NCBI RefSeq assembly: GCF_029867415.1 | Contig: NW_026706279.1 | Coordinates: 1-64,000 of the forward strand | DNA length: 64,000 bases | DNA from: Vicia villosa | Lineage: Eukaryota > Streptophyta > Magnoliopsida > Fabales > Fabaceae | Direction of reading: 5' to 3' | Part shown: positions 33,000 through 45,918 of the stretch, piece after piece | How the letters are laid out: each line of letters starts with the position of its first letter | Position numbering within the stretch: the first letter of the stretch is position 1 | Translations under genes and position numbers: made by a program | Notes under the pieces: model-generated | What the model saw: the letters and a program-made list of their open reading frames with translations, nothing else | The model's database searches: none | What the model was told of the DNA's origin: nothing

Positions 33000-34680
33000 A
33001 AGCTAAACAAATGCTTTTTGGTTTCTCTATCAGGTACTAAGGAATTCTGTCAAGATAATAAATAGCTATCATCATTATGTTTTGATCAGAATACCTAATG
33101 AGATCCTATAAAGTGTGAATAATAGAATACCTAATCAGAATACCCGATTTCTTAAAGAAGACATTACCTTATTTCAAGGTAATATAAGTCCACAAACAAA
33201 AAAATGGATTGAGAGACACTAAATTGAAATTAAATAGAACCATAAACAATAAACTACAAGCAGAAAACAACAAACTATAAGCAAGAAGAAAGGGATAGTA
33301 ACCTGAGTTAGACTTGATGTGGGAGACGGGTAGGTTTGAAACGGCGTTGTATACAAGTAGAAACCAGAGGATTCAAAGTAACTGTAAAATTAAACACACA
33401 CGATGCAGTTAAATACACCACTACTAACACAATATCAAAAAAACCCCAATCTAAATTGAACATATTAAAGTTAGTTTCTATACTGCAAAATTCATCATAA
33501 TACAATTAATTTGAGAAAGAAATTTACTAATAAGCCAGATTCAACAATTTAGGAATTTACTGAATAAACTATTTAGGAACTCCTAACATTTGCAACACAA
33601 AAGTAAAACAATAAGGGAGACCACATGTACCTATATCAAATGGTTAAAACCAATGAAACCAGTATGACACATCCAAGGCAGATAAGTTGGTAACTATTGT
33701 TTTTCACTTCTAAATCTTCTTTTTTATTGATATTCAACTCTACTTGTTTGTGATATTTTTCTTTTTGGTAAACTTTTTAATTAAATTATTTACTTTTGAT
33801 AACTTCAGCAGAATGAATGCATAAAGAAAGTTAAGATTATATCCCTTTCTTTTGTATATCTCTCAACTCTCAAGTATATTCCAAGTTAATATGACAACTC
33901 ATCATTTAAAATTATCTAACAAATTCTACAAGAGCATATTATGAATTAGAAAAGTAAAGTCCACATAGAATAAGTAAAAACACTGGCTGCTTAATATATG
34001 CTTTGGTGGGTTTTATATTTCTCCTCTATTTCTTTTATATATTTTCTACTGCAAATGTGACAAGTAATAGAAGCTTATTTTTCTACTGCAAATTAAATGT
34101 GACAAATAACAATCATCCGTATCAGAAAGCAACAATGTGCAGTTCAAATTTCGCAACACTATAGCTCTGTACCATTGCTATTTGACAAACCATAACGCCA
34201 ATTGCAATGACTGATAAAACCTTTGCTGATTAAACAAACCATAATGCCAATTGCAATGACTGTATTCAAAATCAAAGTCGAGCATATATAAAACCCAGCT
34301 ATGCAGAATCAACATCAAAGATACCTGATGTGAAAATCAAAATCGATTCGAACTCAGCTATGCGGAATGGGAAGATATGGGTTGCAGAGTGGGAAGAATG
34401 GGAAGATATGGGAAGATACGGTGGCGAACAAGATTTGTTATCTTCGCGTGTGAACTTTGTTGCTGAGCTACGGTGGCGAAGAGAAGAAGATGATTGTAGG
34501 ATGAATGTGGTTGCAGTGAAGAGAAGGAGATGAACGTAGGGCTCTACGGCGGCGATTTCGCGTGAGAACAGTAGCAGAGCGAAGGGAGATATGGGTTTCG
34601 TTAGCTTAGAGAAGAACAGTACTGAAGGCAAATAGCGTGTTTTGTTAATTTTGTTTTAGAAATTTTAATTTTAAATTAGC
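33000..34680 (-). other. CACTA 5' region upstream of TNP2
   Basis: AT-rich and without a convincing exon. The minus-strand ORF 34631-34299 (110 aa) has low-complexity composition and no recognisable domain; it may be leader sequence of the element's transcript. The promoter should lie between here and 35037. Confidence 0.5.
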
Positions 34681-35010
34681 TACTAGAGCGCTTTTCAAAA
34701 GCGCCTTTGTATCCCCTTCTACACCAGCGCTTTTTGAATAAAAGCGCTTTCGTATCCCCCCTTTACCAGCGCTTTTGAAAGCGCTTTCGTAACCCCCCCC
34801 CCCTTTACCAGCGCTTTTTAAAAGCGCTCTCGTACCCCCCCCTTTACCAGCGCTTTTTGAAAGCGCTCTCGTACCCCCACCCTTTACCAGCGCTTTCTAG
34901 AAAGCGCTCTCGTACCCCCACCATTTACCAGCGCTTTTTCCCTTGTTTTTTTTTTGTTTTTAGCGAAATCTATAAGAGCGCTTTTTCCTAAAAGCGCTCT
35001 CGTAGGGGTG
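34681..35010. repeat. CACTA right subterminal repeats
   Basis: At least six blocks of ACCAGCGCTTT...AAAGCGCT(C/T)TCGTA separated by C-rich linkers, mirroring the left end. These are the presumed sites for the element-encoded DNA-binding protein. Confidence 0.9.
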
Positions 35011-35040
35011 CTGCTAAAGATTATATTTGTTGTAGTGTCT

Positions 35041-35514
35041 TCCCTATCTAAAGTGGAAAATCATTACTCCAAAAATTGCGAGACAAATTTACGGGAAGAT
35101 GATTTATATTGGCCATGATAAAATCAGTTATGACACAAGCTAAAGGTAAGAAGGATACTTAGAAAGAGTAGAGTATAACAAAAAAAGTAAAACTTAAATG
35201 CGAAATGGAAAACTTTGTTATGAAAAAGACAAGCGCTCAAAGAAATACTCTTGAAAAAAGAAGAAATTACTCTAACTAATAGAAAGTGACTCTCAAAATT
35301 AGCAAAACCTCTTCCAAAATATAAGTAATATTATTTGAAAATCTAAAAATTAACCCTGTTGTATCATTTATAATTGATGACTTTTTGATATGTATATAGA
35401 GAGATATTAATAAAAAACAAAATTTGATGTATACTTTATTAATATTAAGATTTGGTCTCGGAAATTTAAAAATGTGTTCAAGAACCATATTTCTAATAGT
35501 TATAGCAATAAATA
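35041..35514. other. AT-rich flank of the CACTA insertion, no gene
   Basis: It continues the pre-insertion sequence found at 25253-25372. I see only short ORFs without homology that I recognise. Confidence 0.6.
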
Positions 35515-35790
35515 CGTACAGCAAAGAGATTTTTTCCACATAACAGGTGTATCGTTTTTTCCCCTTCATCTATGACCCATTTTGTCTCTCCCATTGATTG
35601 TTTGACGTTGAAACTCATTCATAAAAAGTGTTTTATGCTTTGTATTCAATGCAACAAAAACACTCCTCATAAATTAAAAATTGCATAAATCAAATAATAT
35701 TTTTATTAATTAAATTAAATTTAATACAAATACTATTGATTAAAAATATATAATTAGCATTGTACTAAAAAAAGAAAAATCTAAAATGCT
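35515..35790 (+). repeat. Direct repeat, copy 1 (about 270 bp)
   Basis: It shares with 37628-37890 the ordered blocks AGAGATTTTTTC, CCATTTTGTCTC, ATAAATTAAAAATTGCATAA and ATATAATTAGC. Identity is perhaps four bases in five, so this is an old duplication. Confidence 0.75.
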
Positions 35791-35908
35791 TTTTATACAA
35801 ATATTTGACAGAAGGAGTAGAAAATAAATATTTTCCATTTGGTATGTTCTTAGTTCTTTCCTTAATTTTTTTTATAAGAAATCATTTTTGCCAATTACCA
35901 GTAATAAG

Positions 35909-35909
<1 letters not shown>

Positions 35910-35990
<81 letters not shown>
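35910..35990. repeat. (AT)n microsatellite, left of a MITE
   Basis: Uninterrupted AT dinucleotides over about 80 bp. Confidence 0.97.
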
Positions 35991-35991
<1 letters not shown>

Positions 35992-35995
<4 letters not shown>

Positions 35996-36162
35996 TTAGT
36001 AACACTTAGTTCAAATCCAAACTATTGATTCTTCTCAATTTAATTATTAAAAATAATAAGTAATAATTTTCTCTTTCTACATTTAATTACATATTATTTT
36101 AACAATTAGATTGAGAAAAATCAATGGTCCAGATTTAACGTAAGTGTTAATAACTTACTCTT
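35992..36162. mobile_element. MITE with about 50-bp inverted repeats between two (TA)n tracts
   Basis: The left arm (AAGTTAGTAACACTTAG... ATTGATTCTTCTCAAT) is matched in reverse complement by the right arm (ATTGAGAAAAATCAATGG...TAAGTGTTAATAACTTAC). It is non-coding. The surrounding TA makes the exact target duplication unreadable. Confidence 0.75.
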
Positions 36163-36179
36163 TGAATAAGAATATCCCT

Positions 36180-37627
<1,448 letters not shown>

Positions 37628-37890
37628 TAACAAGAGATTTTTTCAACGCAACGTTTGTAGTTTTTTTTCTTCATCTATGGTCCATTTTGTCTCGGATTGA
37701 TTTTGACGTTGATATTCACTCATGTAAAGTGTTTTATCATGTGTTGTTTTCAATTCAACAAAACACTCTTCATAAATTAAAAATTGCATAAATCAAATAA
37801 TATTTTAATTAATATACTTTTAATAAATTAAATTTAACATAAATAAAATTAATTAAAAAACATATAATTAGCCTCTATGAAAAATGGAAA
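37628..37890 (+). repeat. Direct repeat, copy 2
   Basis: Partner of 35515-35790. It ends about 240 bp upstream of the ELO gene start, so it contributes to that gene's upstream region. Confidence 0.75.
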
Positions 37891-38133
37891 AATTATAAAA
37901 TATTTTTGTATCACTTTCTTCCATTACGCATGAGGTAAACGCTTGTCAGAAAGTTCCAACGAAGCTCAGCCACATCAACACCATCCTCCTCCTCTTGTTT
38001 TTAATCTCCCTCAACCACTTTCTCACACACTATAATCTCTTTTTTTATTTCAATACTCTTCACAAAAATCCCCAACTTCCAACGCAAACACTAATGTGAA
38101 CCTAACACCACCGTCACCGCCGCAACAACCACC

Positions 38134-39075
38134 ATGGCTAAACCTAAACCATCATCACCACCGGCAACCGCAATCCGCACCCTAATTTACTACCTCTCCG
38201 AACACCCTTCCATCGTCGAATTCCGTTGGAGTCACACCCACTCATGGGGCTCCACCTGGTCCTTCCTCTTCACCTCCATAGCCACCTACCTCATCCTCTC
38301 TCTCTTCCTCCATCTCTCCCTCTCCCTCCTCTTCCCCAACCGCCGCCACATCCCTCTCGGCCCCATCCCCGCCGTCCACAGCCTCACCATGTCCCTCATC
38401 TCCGCAACAATCTTCACCGGCACACTAATCTCCGCCGTATCCGAAATCCGCGACACTCGCTGGTTCTGGCACCGTTCCAAAACCCCATTCCAATGGCTCC
38501 TCTGTTTCCCCTTAGGAACACGACCCTCCGGCCGTGTCTTCTTCTGGTCCTACATTTACTACCTCTCCCGTTTCCTCCACATGTTTCGAACAACCCTAAC
38601 CATCCTAAAACGCCGCAGGTTATCTTTTTCCCAACTCATAAACCACTCTGTCTCCACCTTTGTCTCATTCCTCTGGCTCGAATTCTCGCAATCCTTTCAA
38701 GTCCTCGCGATCCTGTTCGCGACCCTCGTTTACTCTCTGGTTTACGGTTACAGATTCTGGACCGCAATCGGACTTCGATCGGCTTGTTTTCCATTCATCT
38801 TGAACTGTCAGATTGTGTTGTTGGGGTGTAACGTGGCCTGTCATGTTGGAGTTTTCTTGATTCATTTCTTTTTCAAAGGCGGGTGTAATGGAATTGGTGC
38901 TTGGGTTTTCAATTCTGTTCTCAACACTGGTGTGCTTGTTATCTTCATCAATTTTTATGTGAGAATCTACGTTGTTGGTAAGTTTAAGAGAAGAAAAGTT
39001 GAAGAAACTGAGTCCGTGGATAATTGTAATGCGGTTTTAAATTCGGGTAGGTTGATGTTGCGACAAGATTCTTAA
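38134..39075 (+). CDS. ELO (GNS1/SUR4) family fatty-acid-elongase-like protein, 313 aa
   Basis: A single-exon ORF. The start ATG is in a good plant context (CACCATGGCT) after a CT/CA-rich leader. It matches plant ELO-like proteins (the HOS3 group, 'elongation of fatty acids protein 3-like') in length and layout. About six hydrophobic segments (near residues 42-68, 82-102, 117-127, 171-211, 218-240 and 255-280) are separated by basic loops, and the C-terminus is basic then acidic (KFKRRKVEETESV). Conserved-looking text includes WSHTHSWGSTWSF and YYLSRFLHMFRTT. The animal/yeast HxxHH box expected at the last site is not present, as in related plant proteins. The family acts in the ER on very-long-chain acyl chains, but catalysis by plant members is not settled. 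The first third is extremely C-rich at third positions, which also opens a spurious overlapping frame (38226-38831). This is the only convincing host gene here. Confidence 0.9.
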   Translation: MAKPKPSSPPATAIRTLIYYLSEHPSIVEFRWSHTHSWGSTWSFLFTSIATYLILSLFLHLSLSLLFPNRRHIPLGPIPAVHSLTMSLISATIFTGTLISAVSEIRDTRWFWHRSKTPFQWLLCFPLGTRPSGRVFFWSYIYYLSRFLHMFRTTLTILKRRRLSFSQLINHSVSTFVSFLWLEFSQSFQVLAILFATLVYSLVYGYRFWTAIGLRSACFPFILNCQIVLLGCNVACHVGVFLIHFFFKGGCNGIGAWVFNSVLNTGVLVIFINFYVRIYVVGKFKRRKVEETESVDNCNAVLNSGRLMLRQDS

Positions 39076-39723
39076 TATTGTGTTGCAGTTTGGACAACAT
39101 CAGAAGTTATTATGTTGCGGTCTAAATGGTAAAAAAATGTGTACCCTAATAGAGCAAAGTGTATATGATGATAAGAATAAGAATAATATAATAGTCATTA
39201 CTGGAAATAGAATCATTCTTCAATTGACAATTTTTTTCTATCATAGTAGAATTAGAGAAACAAGAGTATGTTTTCGTTTTGAAAAAGGTGTATAGTTAGT
39301 TTCTGTGAGCATGTCAGGATTAGTTGAGAATATTGTTGTGTTCCGTGAATGAAAATATTGATGGTAGTAATGGTACCAATTGAAGTAGGTATGGAAGCAT
39401 TAACTACTTTAGTAAAGTGCGCTCCGTTGGTGTTTACGTAACCTTTATTCAAGTTGATTTGCTAAGCTAAGTATAAGAGTATCTAACAGATTTTAATTGG
39501 AATATGCCTTCCGTAATTATATGTAATCCATTCAAATTCAATCAAATATGTTATGTTGTGGAATACATGGAAGATATTTATGAGTTAAATTTATATCTCG
39601 TTAATAAAAACCATTTTAAATATTTATTTTTTGGTATGGGTTGGATACTTACACTTTATAATTCATTTTTAAAAAGAATTTAATTTAATATATTTAAAAT
39701 TAATTAATATTACATAATGAATA
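39076..39723. other. 3' flank of the ELO gene, no further gene
   Basis: AT-rich sequence that presumably holds the 3' UTR. No unambiguous poly(A) signal can be assigned. Confidence 0.5.
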
Positions 39724-39731
39724 ACAAAGAT

Positions 39732-40291
39732 TAGACATGGCAATAAAACCCAGACCCACGGGTACCCACCCGAACCCGCCCCGAAGTTGACGCGGAAAAC
39801 CCGCTTTGACTGGGTTTGGGTTCGGGTTTGGGTTTTCCCCGATTAGAAAACATGGGGATGGGTCGGGCAATGGGGACACTAGTACCCACCCCGAACCCGT
39901 CCCGTTTATTTTAATATGTACATTATTATTTATATTTCATAATTTATATTATTAAATATGTGGCTAATGTTTTAATAATTTGATTTGTATTTATTATTTT
40001 AAATATTTGAAATATATGTATGAAATTTTTTGAGATTGTTTTATTTTGTTATTTATAATTTAATTTGATTTTTGAAAAAGAAAATATTTTTATTAAAAAA
40101 TTGATTTTACGAAATACATGGTGGCGGGGCGGGGATACCCGAACCCAACCCGAACCCGTTAAGGACGGATTTGGGTTTTAATTCCCCATCCCCGTTTGGG
40201 TTTGGGGCGGGTAACGGGGATTGCTTGGGGATTCGGGTTTGGGTTTGGGGGAGGTAAAAACCGTCCCCGACCCGCCCCGTTGCCATGCCTA
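39732..40291. mobile_element. Non-autonomous hAT-type element (560 bp)
   Basis: It begins TAGACATGGCAA and ends TTGCCATGCCTA, flanked by a perfect 8-bp duplication ACAAAGAT (39724-39731 and 40292-40299), the hAT signature. Both ends are built of ACCCGAACCCG/CGGGTTCGGG-type GC-rich repeats around an AT-rich centre. No transposase. Confidence 0.94.
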
Positions 40292-40299
40292 ACAAAGAT

Positions 40300-41218
40300 C
40301 ATGATAGTTTTTTAATAGGTTTATATAGACTACTAGACAAAATAAAAACAAAAAATATCAAGACATTGAATAAGGAATACTTCATATATGTTTGTTATAT
40401 GTCATACAATCTAACTTATACATATTGTTTTTTCCCACTATTTATATGTATCTAGCTCTACAATTAGTATTGAACCCAGATATAATAAACATATAATATA
40501 AAAAATTCTAATACGTCTTTTTAAAATCCATCTTAAAAAAGACAATTCTTTTTTATTTTCCTTGCCATGTTCACCAATTTATTCACCGCTACCATTTCAT
40601 CTACTAATAATTTGTTTTTAAGAAATGTCAAGTGATTTGGAGAGATGAGGTTATTCATAACCTCTACAAGTCTAACGTACAACTAAAGCAATCAAATCCT
40701 TACTAAAAATTATTTAGGGTGTTGTTAGAAACATAATCAAATCATTACTAAAAATTATTTAGGGTGTTGTTACAAACATAGTGCATGTAAGGTTAAAGCA
40801 ATCAAAGCCTCACAGTCTTAACGCACATACAAAGACAATAAACCACAAAGTGACGATTAATGATTCACTCCCTTTTTGGTAGCTAGCCATACTAGAGACA
40901 AAGATGAGTCAACATTACTTACACCTCAAACCAGGTTCTCACTAGGAGCAGGAAAGGGGAGTCGACCCTTGATCAGACTCGTTTTCTAGAGATGTCCAAT
41001 AAAACTTCAAGCACGACCTCGAAGAACAAACTATCTTCCAAAGAAACAAACTCTAAACTTAAAGCAATGTCGTAAAAGGTAAAAATAACGTTAAGTAATA
41101 GAAATTAAAATATACATTGCCAAGAAAGAACAATAATGTTAACATATTTATAAAAGTTACACTGAGTACAGACACCACAAACAAAAAATAACAAAAACCA
41201 CAACAAGAGATTACACAT
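40300..41218. repeat. Intergenic, with a 45-bp tandem duplication at 40691-40780
   Basis: ATCAAA(T/C)C(C/A)TTACTAAAAA followed by TTATTTAGGGTGTTGTTA occurs at 40691 and again at 40736. The remainder shows no gene or repeat I can name. Confidence 0.7.
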
Positions 41219-42300
41219 TCAGCTCATCACTAACAGGAATTGATTTCCCATCCCCCATTTCTTGATCTCGACGAACTTTCTCTCGTGAAATATCTACTTG
41301 AAGACAACAATATTCCACCTACTGCAATCCATTCTCGAAAGACATGTGCAAGACGGAGAAATCGTCTTCCACTGGCGCCGCATACTCTTTAGCCAATGAA
41401 ATATTTTTAAGACGCATATTCAGGAGGTCGTCCTTGATTTTCTTCCAATCTTCTCAGGCTTCTTTCAAAGAGACCTCCAACTCTTCTATCGTTATACGAG
41501 AAAAGTCCAATGCCTTTTTGGCCTTAGAGAAAGTGATCTCGGGCTTGGTCAGTGTTACCTGTACTAGGGCCAAAGCTTTGTCCTCCTTCTTCATCGCCTG
41601 AACCAGCGACTACACCTTCTCGACCACTATGTCCGGATACTCAAAAAGCTATACATTGGACCAGATCCCCAAAGTAAGAGAAGTTCCCTTTGAAGCTCCT
41701 CAAAATATCAATCTCGCTTTATTGTGAGAGCATTCACATGTTCTAAAAGCATTTCCTTTTCCTTTCAAAGACTGTTAGGAAGAAAAACTTCTCTCCTCCC
41801 AACAGCACCAAATCCCAAAATGGCTAATGCGCGACAAGTATGGTACTTCAAGTCTACTAACTCCTTATGGCGAATAACTCCAACCTTAATCGAGAAGTAG
41901 GTGCAGTCCTCTTCAAAAATAAGAGCTTAAAATTCCCCGACTGTTCGTGCACTAGGGAGGGAAAGGAGTGAATGGGGCACAACCACTAGAGTCGATTAAG
42001 TTCATCACATAGAGCCATGTCTCCCAAGTCTTGTTCAATCATCCAACGCAGGTGGACAAACGGGCTTTCCTCCTAAGGCTTCTCGAGCTCAAGACTAATG
42101 TTTAGACTCCTCTTAGCCAAAAGCGACGATGAAGGAAAAGCAGATGCCATTACGAACCAGTTAAGAGAATCAAGAACCTCCGCATGCACTAGGAAAGGTG
42201 AGTAGAGAGTAATCGACCCAATAGGAGGCCATGCATTATGAACTCCCTCAGTAGCACCCAACATAAGAAGTACGATCTGAAGAGTCCTTTTCATCTGCTC
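41219..42300 (-). pseudogene. Decayed retroelement-like coding remnant, minus strand
   Basis: On the minus strand, 41601-41344 and its continuation give a Lys/Glu-rich, coiled-coil-like text (MKKEDKALALVQVTLTKPEI, ISLAKEYAAPVEDDF) with in-frame stops. Further upstream, 42294-42073 gives a 73-aa open segment. The style resembles the long coiled-coil ORFs of plant retroelements, but I do not recognise the family. There is no intact frame. Confidence 0.4.
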
Positions 42301-42603
42301 AATTGTTTTGTTAAATTTAATTTTATCTACAAACCAATAATATACAAGTTAGAAAGTAAAACACTAAAAGGCTATTCAAGAATAATGGGCTTCCCATGAT
42401 GCTTACCAAAAATGATACGTCTATCCTCTTTCGACCCAACATCCATAAGCAAGTGTGTCTCTATGTACTGTTTCCCTTCTTTCCTTTTCTATGCACCAAA
42501 CATCGGTAGGATGCCCTAGGCTCTATAGTTCATATGTTGACACGAGGCACCTCTTTGAGGAGTGTAGACAAGAAGTAATGATCTTTGAAGTGTTCCATGC
42601 TAT

Positions 42604-43955
42604 CTGATGTGAGTATGAAGTGTGCTTAAGAGGGGGGTGAATTAGGTTCTTAAAATTTTTATCGGTTTTCGGTGATGTTTGGAATATTTTTTCGGTATAT
42701 GGTGAGTTTATGTAAGTAGTAAATTGCATAAAAATAAATGACACAAGGATATATTTATGTACCCCTCACAATCCAAGAGTACTCTAGTCCCCTTACGCAG
42801 TAAGAGATTTCAATATAGTTGGTAACTTGTACAAGACAAATCAAAAACACCAAGAACAATCCTCTTGGATTTTACACTAAGCCCACTAAGAGAACAATTC
42901 TCTCAAAGTGACTCTCTTGCTTCCAACAATCCTGGACAACAAGGTTACAAACAAACAATCTTATTTTCAACAATTCTAAAAAATAAGATATGGATATAAT
43001 AAGAACTTTTTGAATAGAAATTTATAGAACAATGATCACTTTGAGTGAATTATCAATTAAATTGATCTTCTATTCCAATAACAATAATTCACAAGTACTT
43101 AAAGTAATAGATTGCTCAAGTATTGTTTGGTTTGGATAATATAAAAGTGTGCAGAAAATATCTTGAATAAAGGTTGAAGAATGACAATGTGAATTCTAAA
43201 AATTTCTAAAATTTTGATTGGAAGAGGTAATTTGTGATTTGAAATTCTTTGTATTTATATGTGCATAACACCTTTTTGAAACATGGCAAGAGAATGGAGA
43301 ATTACCATGAATAAATGTCAAGTTGAAATGAAATGGTTCCATGAAGTGGTGCATGAAAGGGTGTTGAAAAAGCTACTTTTTCAAATTCGTACAGGGTGCA
43401 ATCGATTTCACAAAAACAACAATTGATTGCACAAGGGCCAACAACTATATTTTTTCAAAAAGTTTTAGTGGGCAATCGATTGCACCAATACAGCAATCGA
43501 TTGCACAAAGAAGACCAAAAATCTGCTAAGTGTTTTTAGGCAATATTTTTGAAAATGCTCCAGTGAGCAATTGATTGCACCCTAGTAGCAATCAATTGCA
43601 TGGATAAGGCAAAGGCATATTTTGGAAACTGGAAGAGAGAACAATCGATTACTTTAAATGTGCGATCGATTGTACATAGTGAAAAATGGAATTTTTGTCT
43701 AAGTATTTAGTGTTATGGTTATGGCAGAGGTATGTAATGATTTTTGATGTTTTGAGCAACTAAGACTTAAGTATTTAGTGAGAGTTATTGTTATACCTTC
43801 TTTTTTATGTTTGAACAATAGTCTTGACTAAAAATGCTTTATGTTTGAATAACATCCTTGCCTTCTTGATACTAAGAGATTTGTCTTCATCAAAACAAAG
43901 TTCTTCATTCAGAAGCTTGAGTTCACATATGAGTAGAACTCAAAAATCTTGGTAC
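42604..43955 (+). repeat. Unclassified LTR-like sequence (possible solo LTR)
   Basis: It begins near TGTGAGTATGAAGTGTGC, followed by TTAAGAGGGGGGTGAATTAG, text common at the start of certain legume retroelement LTRs. It may end near GAGTTCACA (about 43932). The flanks TCTGA and TATGA differ by one base, so the duplication is only suggestive. It carries eight ATCGAT-type palindromes in four pairs (43399-43673). Confidence 0.45.
43399..43674. other. Four pairs of ATCGAT-type palindromes, each pair 21 bp apart
   Basis: Cores start at 43401/43422, 43475/43496, 43570/43591 and 43644/43665. Each pair is separated by exactly 21 bp, and the pairs begin 74, 95 and 74 bp apart. Several copies are the full CAATCGATTG. 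Some have decayed to CAATTGATTG while keeping position. Confidence 0.93.
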
Positions 43956-43959
43956 ATTT

Positions 43960-44990
43960 CTTTAGAGATATTAGACCTTGGCCATGTGCTGAATTAGGAG
44001 AGTTACGTTGATATTTAAAGATATGTAAGAAGAGCGGTGTGGTCGGCACACCCTTATTGCATTCACTAAAATACTGGAAGATATTGATGTAAGCCCAACA
44101 TATTAAGGAGAATCAACGTTCTTAAATGGGCACGAAACATCTGTCATATTTACTGCATGTCCTATTGTCTTCTTCACGGGGAATCACCCTCAATCTTTAA
44201 AAGATCATGCTGCCATGAAGGTATGGTCTAGAAGACCATTATGAACAAAAGTAGAGAGAATATCGAGCATTTCTTAGTTAACCCACACCGGTGAGTTGTC
44301 CTCGGTGGCTTTCTAAACTTTAGGTGGGATATCCTCTATTTTAAGGGATCCTATTAACATATGAAAGAAGTGAATACAGATAGCAACGCGAAACAAGTTT
44401 AAAGCCAAGCCTAGTGTTCATACTAAAATATAGGTGAAATAAACCACTGATTAGTAACAATCTCCTCCATCAAACCCCATGACCTTCTTCTCTAAAAAGC
44501 CTGAATCGCGAAGGATTCCATCCAGCCACAGGTTCCCCAATCGAAGACCCCATCGTGGTATGTGTCTATAAGACCACTAAAAGCCTTTGTGGCACTAGTG
44601 GTACAAAAAAGTCATGGTAAAGAAAGCAAGATTGAAAGAAAGGGAAGTCTATATGTTACCATAAAAAGGAAAATTTGGGAGCTTACACCTGAAAGAAGGG
44701 GCATGAACTTGTCCAGGATGAAGGCATGCGCAAGAAATTGGAAACAACGACAGAAACCACAAATGAGGAAAAAGAATCAGGGTTTCTCAAATCCAAAAGT
44801 AGCGGAAAAAATATAAGATTAGTAATCCAAGAACTTCTTATATGCATTTCCACAACAATGAACCGTGTGATTTACCATATTGGGAAATGTGAATCACGCC
44901 ACCAACAATCAAGATCTCATCAGGGACTATTCTGACCACTAGAGTACCCTAGGATAGAGGGAATATCATTACTGTAAGATATAGGGACAC
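43960..44990 (-). pseudogene. Decayed coding remnant, minus strand, unknown family
   Basis: Minus-strand text between 44500 and 43980 reads as a broken ORF with several stops, probably the continuation of the remnant at 41219-42300 on the other side of the LTR-like insertion. No domain is recognised. Confidence 0.3.
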
Positions 44991-45545
44991 ACGTCGGAGC
45001 CTCTCGCGAAACGTCGTTAATCAAGAGAAAAATTTAATGTATTTTTTCTCGCAATGTTAATAACGTTCTGTCAAGGCTTTTCACTTATTTCTATTAAATA
45101 GTCGACTTAAAGATGAACATTGCAAAGCGCCCATTCTATAGAATAGAACAAGGGCATGGGGACTAGTGTTCTGGTTCATTGCAAAGCCCAAAGAAAAGGC
45201 CCAAAAGCAAACCTCGAGTTGAAAGGCACGCAGAGCAAGTGGACCTTCGCTATAACCAAAATGGGTAATTCTGCAGTTCAGTGCATTAATCATCTGATCC
45301 AATCTGATGGATGTCCATATAACACAACGCATCATATGGGAGTAGTTTCAACCACTCTTGGTATATAAAAATAAAATGCACCATTTCAGGTATTCCAATT
45401 CATTCTCACTCACACATTATTTCTGATCCATTTCACTGACTTGGACGTTGGAGTGCTAACCTTGTAAATCAACACCCTTCCGTCGCACCAAAATACATAT
45501 CTACCGCAAGAAGACACAATTTTACCATCTCACCTTTCGTTCATA
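44990..45545 (+). repeat. Probable Ty3-type LTR fragment with TATA box
   Basis: TTGGTATATAAAAAT (45358-45372) is followed by a C/T-rich leader and CACTGACTTGGACGTTGGAG...GCTAACC. This text occurs downstream of the promoter in several Ty3 LTRs. Ends not found. Confidence 0.45.
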
Positions 45546-45733
45546 TTCGAACAAAAAATATTTTTGTTATTTATATATTTAATCAACAATTTATTCAACT
45601 CTTTTAATATAATATATATTTTCATTAAATAATTTCTCTTTCTTAAAATATTGTACTGAACTCTTAAATTTAATTATTTATTGATTTTAATCGATTTATT
45701 TTATATATATAGGGTTTAATAGATATGCACTGA

Positions 45734-45756
45734 CAGTGTAAAATAGTTTTACACTG
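45734..45756. other. Perfect hairpin CAGTGTAAAA-TAG-TTTTACACTG
   Basis: A 10-bp stem with a 3-base loop, in text (ATGCACTGACAGTG) common to the ends of a legume MITE type. The matching far end is not clear. Confidence 0.6.
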
Positions 45757-45861
45757 TTTTCCAATAGAAAACAAACAATCTGCCATATCATTAAAAAAAA
45801 ATTTAAAATAAAAGTCTGGCGTAATTAGATACATGAGTGTGATTGGTTGACAGTATCATCC

Positions 45862-45867
<6 letters not shown>

Positions 45868-45915
<48 letters not shown>
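45868..45915. repeat. (TA)n microsatellite
   Basis: About 45 bp of TA dinucleotides. Confidence 0.95.

Positions 45916-45918
<3 letters not shown>

Larger units (their letters stand above)
25373..35037 (-). mobile_element. CACTA (En/Spm-like) DNA transposon, 9.67 kb, complete
   Basis: It begins CACTACAACA and ends TGTTGTAGTG, with TCT duplicated at 25370-25372 and 35038-35040, the 3-bp target size of CACTA elements. Both ends carry subterminal arrays of AGCGCT-containing inverted repeats. The interior has two genes on the minus strand: TNP2 (29779-32990) and a spliced Transposase_24/Ulp1 gene (26029-29278). In En/Spm both products come from one promoter near the 5' end, which here would be the right side. 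Apart from two one-base frameshifts in TNP2 it looks intact and young. Confidence 0.96.

Noticed and set aside
34299..34631. 110-aa minus-strand ORF upstream of TNP2
   Set aside because: Low complexity, no domain; likely leader of the CACTA transcript.
25373..35037. CRISPR-like regular repeats at the CACTA ends
   Set aside because: The units are inverted repeats with short fixed linkers, typical of CACTA subterminal regions, in a plant genome.
38226..38831. 201-aa Pro/His/Leu-rich plus-strand ORF
   Set aside because: Shadow frame of the ELO gene caused by its C-rich codons.
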